Shown here one piece after another: positions 7,982 to 13,618 of a stretch of 13,618 nucleotides of DNA. The DNA is from Helicobacteraceae bacterium. GTDB taxonomy: Bacteria; Campylobacterota; Campylobacteria; Campylobacterales; Sulfurimonadaceae. The notes under the pieces are model-generated. The model did not search any database. It had not been told where the DNA came from and saw nothing but the letters and a program-made list of their open reading frames with translations. Every line of letters begins with the position of its first letter. Positions within the stretch are counted from its first letter, which is position 1. Location of the stretch: assembly GCA_027056525.1 (NCBI GenBank), contig JALUKO010000096.1, positions 1 through 13,618 on the forward strand, given 5' to 3'. The translations under genes were made by a program, and so were the position numbers.

Positions 7982-8646
7982 ATTTTTAACACCTCATTTG
8001 CCCCTCTTTGAAACTCATAGTCACTTTTTACAATCTCATAAGTATAGCCTTTTTTGTCAACATACTCCAAAACGGCATCAAGGTGTATTGATCTTGCATT
8101 GTTCAAGTCAAGTAGTGGGAAGATGCGTACTTCATTTGCCACGCGAAGCATCTCTTTGATGGCATTTAGATGAAACTCTGCATCAAAATACTCACTATAC
8201 AAAAACAAAAAATGCGAACTCCAAGCAAGGTCAAACTCTTTGTCTTTGAAGCTTAGTCTTGGAAGTTCTTGATGTTGATATCGTCCACTTCTCTTGCCAT
8301 CTTCATAATCTATCAAAAACCCATCCATCGCATCTAAACGCAACTTTATAAGACTCTCAACATCTTTGATGTTTTTCCAAACAAAATTATCTTTATTATC
8401 TTTGAGTTGCTTTGCTACAACATGAGAAGTTTCTTGTACACGTTTTTGAATCTGCTCTTTAGTAAACTCATATATTGGGTCTATAGAGATGATAACTACA
8501 CCTGTTTGTGTGAGTTCACTGTTCACACTAGCGGGTCCATCTCCACATCCAAGTATCTTTTTTTCTTTATCTGCCTCACTAAAGAGTCCCATCTCCCGAT
8601 ACTCTTTCAGATTTCTTCCCCATGGGACTACATGTTGTAGTTGCAT
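7972..8646 (-). CDS. Class I SAM-dependent methyltransferase-like protein
   Basis: A 224-residue protein with a recognisable Rossmann methyltransferase core: the SAM-binding motif I is ILGCGDGPAS (31-40), an acidic residue ends the second strand (ISIDPIYEF, Asp56), and FDLAWSSHFLFLYSE (138-152) fits motif IV. The tail IFPLLDLNN (175-183) and YEFQRGANEVLKI (210-222) is characteristic of a widespread but uncharacterised bacterial family that begins with VPWGR. The substrate is unknown. The ATG at 8646 has GGAG six bases upstream. It lies 51 bp downstream of the exporter gene and overlaps the transglutaminase-like gene by 10 bp. A TATAAT in the 51-bp gap may let these two be transcribed apart from the exporter. 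No signal peptide; cytoplasmic. Confidence 0.85.
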   Translation of the reverse strand: MQLQHVVPWGRNLKEYREMGLFSEADKEKKILGCGDGPASVNSELTQTGVVIISIDPIYEFTKEQIQKRVQETSHVVAKQLKDNKDNFVWKNIKDVESLIKLRLDAMDGFLIDYEDGKRSGRYQHQELPRLSFKDKEFDLAWSSHFLFLYSEYFDAEFHLNAIKEMLRVANEVRIFPLLDLNNARSIHLDAVLEYVDKKGYTYEIVKSDYEFQRGANEVLKIWS

Positions 8647-8656
8647 ATCTTACTCC

Positions 8657-8690
8657 AAATATATTGATGATTTAATTATAGGATATATTT
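8657..8690 (-). promoter_or_regulatory. Possible internal promoter and dyad before the methyltransferase gene
   Basis: The 51-bp gap holds a perfect TATAAT on the minus strand (8680-8675), placing transcription start about 20 bases before the methyltransferase ATG. It is flanked by an exact inverted repeat, AAATATAT (8657-8664) and ATATATTT (8683-8690). No convincing -35 is present. It could be a weak secondary promoter or chance in AT-rich DNA. Confidence 0.35.
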
Positions 8691-8697
8691 TCTCATT

Positions 8698-10959
8698 TTA
8701 GCGCTTGCCTTGAGTATACAACATACTTAAAAGTGCAGGCAACAACACCAAATCAAATAAAAGCGCAATGTTTAAGGCACTCACTGTAACTATTGCGAAG
8801 TTTACATTTGGCACAAAACTACTCACACCAAAGATGGCAAAAGTGACAGAGAGGATGAGGGTTGTGAGTATCATGGCATTGCCGCTATGGCTGATAATGT
8901 AGTCTATGCTCTCTTCAAAACTTCGCACCTTTATAGATTCAAAATACTTGCTAAAAAAGTGGATGGTATCATCCACGGCGATGCCTAAGATAACTGCAGC
9001 CGAAATCGCCACCCCAATATCTACACTGATGCCCAAATACCCCATAATGCCACCTACAACAATGATGGGTGCGATATTTGGTAGTAAAAAGAGCCACAAC
9101 ATTTTAAAATTTTTAAAAATAAGCAGCATTGTAAACGCAACGATTGCTAAAGTCATAGAGATAGAGAGTATAAGTGTCTTGGTTACACTTGACTGCATAT
9201 AGGCAAATATTGCCGTTTGTCCTTGTACATCAGCACTATATGGCGTTTGTTTTTTCCAATAATCTTTTATCCACTCTATCATTGCCAAATCTTCAGAAGT
9301 ATCGACGATGTTTGTGTTTATGGTTAAACGCAGGTATCGCTCTTGCGTGTCCATCTTGTCGTTGAGCTCCATGCCTTGCGGCAAGCTCATGGAGTAGAGT
9401 AAAAGATACTGCGCGACTAACTTTTTATCATCTGGAAGTGCTGTTTTTGCATCGGGATTGAGTACCTTTTGCATCCTTTGTACTATATCTTTGAGTGAAG
9501 TTGTAAAACGTACATTTGTAAATCTGTTTTTAAATACCTTTTCAAACTCCATAATAGAGTCTAGAAATTCCGGCTCCTTAACACCCTCTTTTTTTCCAGA
9601 ATCCAAGATGATTTCATAACGCATACTGCCGGTGAGATTTTTTTCTATAAACTCTGCTCCACTTCTTACTACTGTATCTTTAGAGAAGTATTTGATGGAG
9701 TTACTATCTATTTTGAGATGAAAAAGTCCGAGAGAAACAAGCACTATTATAACTGTGAAACAGAGCACTATTTTTTTATCATGTCTTTGTATAATTGCTC
9801 CATATCCTTGAATATTGGCAAGGTTAAGTATCTGCACCGCTGTGACTTTATCATCTCTCTTGCGTGTTAGTATAATGGCAGGCACCAAAGTGATACTTAA
9901 CAAAAATGCTAAAACTGCTCCGCTTGTGATGGCAATGCCTAGTGTAGAAACAGGCTCTATCTCGCTCACTCCAAGCGTTGCAAAACCAACCACTGTTGTA
10001 AAAGAAGTCAGTGCCATAGGCACGATATTTGAGCCAAGTGCCTGCGTGAGTGCCTCTTTTGTGTAAAAGCCTTTGCTCTTATAATAAACCCACGCCAGAT
10101 AAAGGTGCATCGCATCGGCTATGGCTATGGCGGTGATAAATGAGGGGATATTGACCGTAAAATTATTGAGCTTATAGCCTAAAAGCATCTGCAAACTAAG
10201 TACACTCAAAAAAGTAAAAACAACAACGACAGAGGGTACTAACACACCAAAAAAACTTCTAAATATCAAAAACAAAAATACCACCACCATCACAACAGCA
10301 AGCGGCATTAACACCATAGCATCACTTTGTGAAATACTTACAAGCGAAGCAGTAACGGCGGGGATACCTGTAATGTAGAACTTATAACCGCTTTTTTGTG
10401 ACGCCTCTTTGAGAATTTTTTGCAGCTTTTGAAACAGAGCGATATTTACCGCTTCATTACTTCCTAGTTTGTCACTGAGTGAGAGTGCGAACATGGTTGT
10501 TTTAGCGTCTTTTGAGATGAGTTGATTGAGAACGAGCTTGTCTTTGAGTGCCAATGAGCTTTTTTGTGTAAGGTTTTCATCACCATATAAAAAGTCTTCC
10601 ACGATGATGTCATCATCTTCACTACTGATGTATTGATAGTTGCTCAGACTATCGACCTTTCTTACGCCCTCTAACTTCTGAAACTCTTTTGTTAATTCCA
10701 GTATGCTAGATACTGCATGAGCGTTAAAAATACCCTGCTCATCACGAAAGGCTACGATGAAAGTATCATCTCCGCTAAATCGGCTTCTAAATACCTCATA
10801 ATCTTTGATAATTTTAGAGTCTTTATCGAACCATATTTTATAACTTCCCTCAAATGCCAAGTTTTTCAAAGAAAGTGAAAGAAGTGCCACAAAAAGAGTA
10901 ATTCCAATGATAATAAAATACTTATAGCTGTTTAAAAAATTTATATATTTTTGCACCAC
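8698..10959 (-). CDS. MMPL / RND-superfamily exporter, 12 membrane segments
   Basis: An inner-membrane, presumably proton-driven exporter of 753 residues, in the MMPL/COG1033 'predicted RND exporter' group rather than the roughly 1000-residue AcrB type. Topology repeats twice: TM1 about 14-32, a periplasmic domain to about 213, TM2-6 (214-364), then TM7 about 397-415, a second periplasmic domain to about 592, and TM8-12 (594-745). Buried acidic residues lie in the fourth helix of each half: Asp282 in AIADAMHLY and Asp663/664 in GIAVDDTIHFF, the expected proton relay. The track start is a GTG at 10959, but a second GTG at 10956 lies six bases after AGGAG and is the likelier start (752 residues). 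The ribosome site overlaps the TAG of the outer-membrane gene, six bp away. Substrate unknown; relatives move lipids or other hydrophobic compounds. Confidence 0.9.
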   Translation of the reverse strand: MVQKYINFLNSYKYFIIIGITLFVALLSLSLKNLAFEGSYKIWFDKDSKIIKDYEVFRSRFSGDDTFIVAFRDEQGIFNAHAVSSILELTKEFQKLEGVRKVDSLSNYQYISSEDDDIIVEDFLYGDENLTQKSSLALKDKLVLNQLISKDAKTTMFALSLSDKLGSNEAVNIALFQKLQKILKEASQKSGYKFYITGIPAVTASLVSISQSDAMVLMPLAVVMVVVFLFLIFRSFFGVLVPSVVVVFTFLSVLSLQMLLGYKLNNFTVNIPSFITAIAIADAMHLYLAWVYYKSKGFYTKEALTQALGSNIVPMALTSFTTVVGFATLGVSEIEPVSTLGIAITSGAVLAFLLSITLVPAIILTRKRDDKVTAVQILNLANIQGYGAIIQRHDKKIVLCFTVIIVLVSLGLFHLKIDSNSIKYFSKDTVVRSGAEFIEKNLTGSMRYEIILDSGKKEGVKEPEFLDSIMEFEKVFKNRFTNVRFTTSLKDIVQRMQKVLNPDAKTALPDDKKLVAQYLLLYSMSLPQGMELNDKMDTQERYLRLTINTNIVDTSEDLAMIEWIKDYWKKQTPYSADVQGQTAIFAYMQSSVTKTLILSISMTLAIVAFTMLLIFKNFKMLWLFLLPNIAPIIVVGGIMGYLGISVDIGVAISAAVILGIAVDDTIHFFSKYFESIKVRSFEESIDYIISHSGNAMILTTLILSVTFAIFGVSSFVPNVNFAIVTVSALNIALLFDLVLLPALLSMLYTQGKR

Positions 10960-10965
10960 GATCTC

Positions 10966-12138
10966 CTAAAATGTGTAATGTAAAGAAAGTGTAAAACGAG
11001 AAGCATTTCCAAAACGGCTCAGAAGTGTGTTATGTGTAGAGCTGTTTATTTGAAGATACTCTCCATTAAGAACAAAACTCTCATACAGCCTTGTTTTCAG
11101 TGTTGCTTTTATCACCTGTTCATCTTTTATCATATCTTGTAAGATGCCAACTTTAAGCTCACTACTTCTGACATCATTCAAACTCATTCGCAAAGCGATA
11201 AAAACATCATTATCATATATCTCTGAAATATCTACATTTTTTAACTTTTCGTTATTGCTATAAAGATAGCTGTAGTACTCCCCAAAGAGCGTTATATCTG
11301 AAGTGCCTACAACTTCATAAAAACTTTGCTCCACTCCAACACTAAGTTGTGTATAATTACTCATCTGGGTATCATCAAGTACATCTGTGTAGGAGAGTTC
11401 CGTTTTAAAAATGGTGTCGTTATAGATAATGTGTGAAAGAAGAAGTGCTTTATTTACTCTGTAAGCATACTGTGCAAGCGTTGTTGCAGAGATGGGAATG
11501 TAGCTGCGTTTAGTATCATATCCGTGCAGTAAAATGAGGCTTGTTTCACTATCAATGAGCGTATCAGTCACGAGATTTGTTTTGAAATAGAGTGTCGGTG
11601 TGTATCTTTTATCACTCAAACGCAACTTTTTATCATACTTCATTGGAAGTGGTGCATACGGTGTGTTATTTGTCGGCAGTATTATATCTTCTTCATAAAA
11701 TTTTGCACCGACTTCCAAAGAGTTTTCATCAAAATAGCGCGAAATATCAGCACCAAAAGCACCATATTTTGCACTTTTATCAAAGGGATCTTTGAGATAA
11801 TTCTTTTGATTGTAGATATCTGCAATGTTAAAGCCTTCTAGCTCTCCCCAATACTTCACTCTTTTACCTAAACTCACGCTATAAGCATCGAACTCTTTGC
11901 TAATGTAGAGTTCATTCAAAAGTAAATATCGTCGCTCTTTATACTCATGACTATATAAGAACTCTACATTGGCATCTGTTTGAAGGTAAGTGTTATCCAG
12001 AGTAATTTCACTGCTGCCCTCAGCTACCACATCATTATTATGACTACTATAGGCTATACCTGAAAAACCTAGTTCTGTTTTTTGCTCAAACGCCATCAAA
12101 ACACTAACAATACAAAAAAGAAAAAACGCCACTTTCAT
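10966..12138 (-). CDS. DUF1302-like outer-membrane beta-barrel protein
   Basis: A 390-residue secreted protein: hydrophobic signal peptide MKVAFFLFCIVSVLMA with probable cleavage near residue 16. The mature part is built of alternating polar/hydrophobic strands and ends in an aromatic residue (SLHYTF, Phe390), the signature of barrels inserted by BamA. Residues 75-110, with LYISKEF, VSLGKRVKYWGELEGF and ADIYN, resemble the conserved segment of DUF1302-type proteins (LGRQxxxWGExDGxxxxDxxN), which often accompany MMPL exporters. It probably forms the outer-membrane step of the route, or a structural partner. The ATG overlaps the upstream stop by four bases (ATGA), and its own stop abuts the exporter start, so the three are co-translated. 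Barrel nature is firm; the DUF1302 relation is remembered, not searched. Confidence 0.8.
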   Translation of the reverse strand: MKVAFFLFCIVSVLMAFEQKTELGFSGIAYSSHNNDVVAEGSSEITLDNTYLQTDANVEFLYSHEYKERRYLLLNELYISKEFDAYSVSLGKRVKYWGELEGFNIADIYNQKNYLKDPFDKSAKYGAFGADISRYFDENSLEVGAKFYEEDIILPTNNTPYAPLPMKYDKKLRLSDKRYTPTLYFKTNLVTDTLIDSETSLILLHGYDTKRSYIPISATTLAQYAYRVNKALLLSHIIYNDTIFKTELSYTDVLDDTQMSNYTQLSVGVEQSFYEVVGTSDITLFGEYYSYLYSNNEKLKNVDISEIYDNDVFIALRMSLNDVRSSELKVGILQDMIKDEQVIKATLKTRLYESFVLNGEYLQINSSTHNTLLSRFGNASRFTLSLHYTF

Positions 12139-12881
12139 CGTAAAACTCTCTTTGAAAAGTCTTTTTTAGAGAGACCGGCTTTTATAGCATCACTATCCCA
12201 AATTAAAGTACTCTCTTTTTGGTTTTGCAGATTTTTTATAACTATTGTATGCACCCTGTAAACACCATGAAGCAAAGCATAGTTTTGAAAACTTATTTTT
12301 TTTAAAAGTCTTCCCTGTTTATCAAAGTACTCTCCAAAACGGGCTAAATACTCTTTTGTATCTATATAAATAATTTGCTTTGAATAACCGCTGTGTTTAT
12401 CTTTGGGAATACGCAGCACCTCGAAATATTGCATACCATCTTTTGTGATTATTTTTGCATCTTCTGGGTAACTATAGTTTTTATAATTTTGCGAAGCTAT
12501 ATCTTCATAAGAGAACTCACTTGCCATAAATGAGCCAGATTTATTGCGTGAGCTGATCCGTTTTACTCGTTTAAGTGCGGGCAGATAGAGCCACTGTTTA
12601 TCATCACCTCCTATCACTTCATAACTGAGCAGTTTCGTATTTTTTAAATCATTTGGATAAAGAAAAATAAGTAAAGACCTGTCCCCATTTTCTCCTTCTA
12701 ACTTTTTCATCTCAAGCTTTCTTATGTTTTTATCTCCCTCGGCATTTTTCAAAATCATCGTCGTTTGTGAAATGCTGCTTTGATATCCAGATATTTGCTC
12801 ATACGCTCGCTGTGCAACTTCTTCACCACTTTGTGCTAATAGCACTACAGACAAACATATAGATGCAATGATTTTTTTCAT
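12135..12881 (-). CDS. Periplasmic LolA-like outer membrane lipoprotein-sorting family protein
   Basis: A 248-residue exported protein with a signal peptide (MKKIIASICLSVVLLA, cleavage near 16) and no lipobox Cys. The mature part matches the LolA_like family (PF17131/COG2834 type): FLYPNDLKNTKLLSYE (73-88), DDKQWLYLPALKRVKRIS (93-110) and GSFMASEFSYEDI (116-128). LolA itself carries lipoproteins across the periplasm in a half-open barrel; this family member next to an MMPL exporter is more likely to shuttle a lipid-like substrate between exporter and outer membrane. First gene of the operon: the ATG at 12881 has AAAGGG six bases upstream, and the predicted 5' leader is about 24 bases. It overlaps the barrel gene by 4 bp. 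It is not the housekeeping lolA, which is shorter and lacks these motifs. Confidence 0.85.
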   Translation of the reverse strand: MKKIIASICLSVVLLAQSGEEVAQRAYEQISGYQSSISQTTMILKNAEGDKNIRKLEMKKLEGENGDRSLLIFLYPNDLKNTKLLSYEVIGGDDKQWLYLPALKRVKRISSRNKSGSFMASEFSYEDIASQNYKNYSYPEDAKIITKDGMQYFEVLRIPKDKHSGYSKQIIYIDTKEYLARFGEYFDKQGRLLKKISFQNYALLHGVYRVHTIVIKNLQNQKESTLIWDSDAIKAGLSKKDFSKRVLR

Positions 12882-12904
12882 AATTTACCCTTTAAAAGTT
12901 TAAA

Positions 12905-12919
12905 GTAAACAATGTTAAC
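12905..12919. promoter_or_regulatory. Operator-like dyad O2
   Basis: GTAAACAATGTTAAC pairs 6 of 7 positions across a single central base and differs from O1 at only two positions. It covers the proposed -10 of the exporter operon. Presumed binding site of the neighbouring TetR-family protein (inference). Confidence 0.65.
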
Positions 12920-12940
12920 ATATACAAACTTAAATGTAAA
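12912..12940 (-). promoter_or_regulatory. Promoter of the exporter operon
   Basis: On the minus strand TTTACA (12940-12935, 5/6 to TTGACA) is followed after exactly 17 bp by TAACAT (12917-12912, 4/6 to TATAAT). Start of transcription would fall near 12905, giving a leader of about 24 bases with AAAGGG before the ATG at 12881. The -35 lies in O1 and the -10 in O2, so a bound repressor would block it directly. Confidence 0.6.
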
Positions 12941-12950
12941 CACTGTTTAC
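12936..12950. promoter_or_regulatory. Operator-like dyad O1
   Basis: GTAAACACTGTTTAC is a perfect 7+1+7 palindrome. Its centre is 31 bp from that of O2, about three helical turns, so dimers on both would lie on one face. It covers the proposed exporter -35 and the region just upstream of the regulator's -10, predicting control of both directions by the TetR-family protein. Confidence 0.7.
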
Positions 12951-12963
12951 TTCTTAATTATGT

Positions 12964-12969
12964 TAAAAT
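12964..12969 (+). promoter_or_regulatory. Candidate -10 of the regulator gene (leaderless)
   Basis: TAAAAT (5/6 to TATAAT) ends six bases before the regulator's ATG at 12976, so initiation seven bases downstream would make the A of ATG the first base of the message. There is no purine-rich ribosome site in front of this ATG, in line with a leaderless transcript. No clear -35 is seen. Confidence 0.4.
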
Positions 12970-12975
12970 TAGACT

Positions 12976-13618
12976 ATGATTAAACATGATTACCACCACG
13001 GAAACCTCAAAGAGGAGTTCATAACTATTGCTATGGATTTTATAGCCAAAGAAGATGTGGAAAAACTGACTCTTAAAGTGCTCTCAGATGCAACAGGAAC
13101 TTCTCGCTCTGCCATCTATAAACATTTTAAAAATAAAGATGCCCTTATTGAGATCATCATAGAAAAAGGGTTTGATAAGTTTGATGCAGAAACTACACCT
13201 TATCTTCATGATAAAAACAAAGCATTGATTGACAGGTTCTATTTGACAGGCAAGCTCTATGTAGAGTTTGCAAAAAACAATCCAAATCTTTACAGACTGC
13301 TCTTTGGTAAAAAGTATGCACATATACGAGAAGAGCTTTTAAGTATAAAAGATGAAGATTGCAGCGGTTTTGCAGCACTTCAAAACACAGTAGAAGATGG
13401 ACAAAAACAAGGTATACTCAAAAAAGAAGACAGTTACAGGCAAGCCATTGTTATCTGGGCAACTATGCACGGTTTATCTTCCCTTATTATCGATGGTTTT
13501 ATGGATGTTGAGGAGAGTTATGAAGAGATTTATAACACTCTTTTTGAAACACTCCTTGCTGGAATGGTGGCAAATAAAGTAAAAATCATCTCAACCATTC
13601 CACTACTCAACAAACTAC
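12976..13618 (+). CDS. TetR/AcrR-family regulator with WHG-type C-terminal domain, 3' end beyond window
   Basis: DNA-binding regulator, probably a repressor of itself and of the divergent exporter operon. The frame is open to the right edge (214 whole codons, no stop), so it is cut, though TetR proteins of this type usually end near 190-215 residues and little should be missing. The N-terminal HTH is clear: YHHGNLKEEFITIAMDFI (6-23), then LTLKVLSDATGTSRSAIYKHF (31-51). The C-terminal ligand domain shows the WHG signature WATMHGLSSL (161-170), with NPNLYRLLFG (102-111) before it. The ligand is unknown. The ATG at 12976 is chosen because the YHHGNLK start is standard for the family and a nearby ATG at 12986 is out of frame. 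It lies 94 bp from the LolA-like gene, with two dyads between. Confidence 0.93.
   Translation, partial: MIKHDYHHGNLKEEFITIAMDFIAKEDVEKLTLKVLSDATGTSRSAIYKHFKNKDALIEIIIEKGFDKFDAETTPYLHDKNKALIDRFYLTGKLYVEFAKNNPNLYRLLFGKKYAHIREELLSIKDEDCSGFAALQNTVEDGQKQGILKKEDSYRQAIVIWATMHGLSSLIIDGFMDVEESYEEIYNTLFETLLAGMVANKVKIISTIPLLNKL

Noticed and set aside
8906..9202. Open frame of 98 codons on the plus strand inside the exporter gene.
   Set aside because: Antisense to a clear membrane-protein frame; its hydrophobic pattern is a by-product of the opposite strand.
12912..12921. ATGTTAACAT as a separate 10-bp palindrome.
   Set aside because: It is mostly contained in operator O2 and the exporter -10, so it is counted there.

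Overview
The window looks like the chromosome of a Campylobacterota (former Epsilonproteobacteria) species, probably one of the free-living, Sulfurimonas-like lineages. The evidence is the AT-rich sequence, the tight gene packing, and the Pgi protein: it has the short Campylobacter form (424 residues) with stretches such as VGLTPIGLIGAVDQHSFLQL and INTYDQPGVELGK. This placement rests on remembered family sequences, not a search.

The left half (1-7242) is a glycogen / upper-glycolysis cluster. The 3' part of glgB (branching enzyme) enters from the left edge. It meets pgm (phosphoglucomutase, minus strand) tail to tail with a 14-bp overlap. A 116-bp divergent region, rich in dyads and TATAAT-like hexamers, separates pgm from a plus-strand operon gap-pgi-glgP, whose genes are joined by two 1-bp TAATG stop/start overlaps. 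Together these genes connect triose phosphates, fructose-6-P, glucose-6-P and glucose-1-P to a branched alpha-glucan. Two of the enzymes depart from the textbook. The GAPDH lacks the Asp and Pro that normally select NAD. The glycogen-phosphorylase-like protein has Thr where the PLP-binding Lys should be, although the phosphate-site Arg/Lys pair is kept.

A 154-bp convergent gap (7243-7396) with a probable terminator for the glgP operon separates this from the right half. There the genes run on the minus strand. Transcription order from 12881 leftward is: a secreted LolA-like protein, a DUF1302-like outer-membrane beta-barrel, a 12-TM MMPL/RND-superfamily exporter, and then, after a 51-bp gap that may hold its own promoter, a SAM-dependent methyltransferase and a transglutaminase-like cysteine protein that overlap by 10 bp. 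The first three look like an envelope export route, plausibly for a lipid or other hydrophobic substrate, with no HlyD-type adaptor or TolC.

A TetR-family regulator (12976 to the right edge, no stop reached) is transcribed divergently. The 94-bp region between it and the exporter operon carries two copies of a GTAAACAnTGTTnAC dyad, centred 31 bp apart. They fall exactly on the -35 and -10 hexamers I would assign to the exporter promoter, and the regulator itself seems to start without a leader. No tRNA, rRNA, CRISPR array or intact mobile element is visible, and no gene-free stretch exceeds 154 bp.
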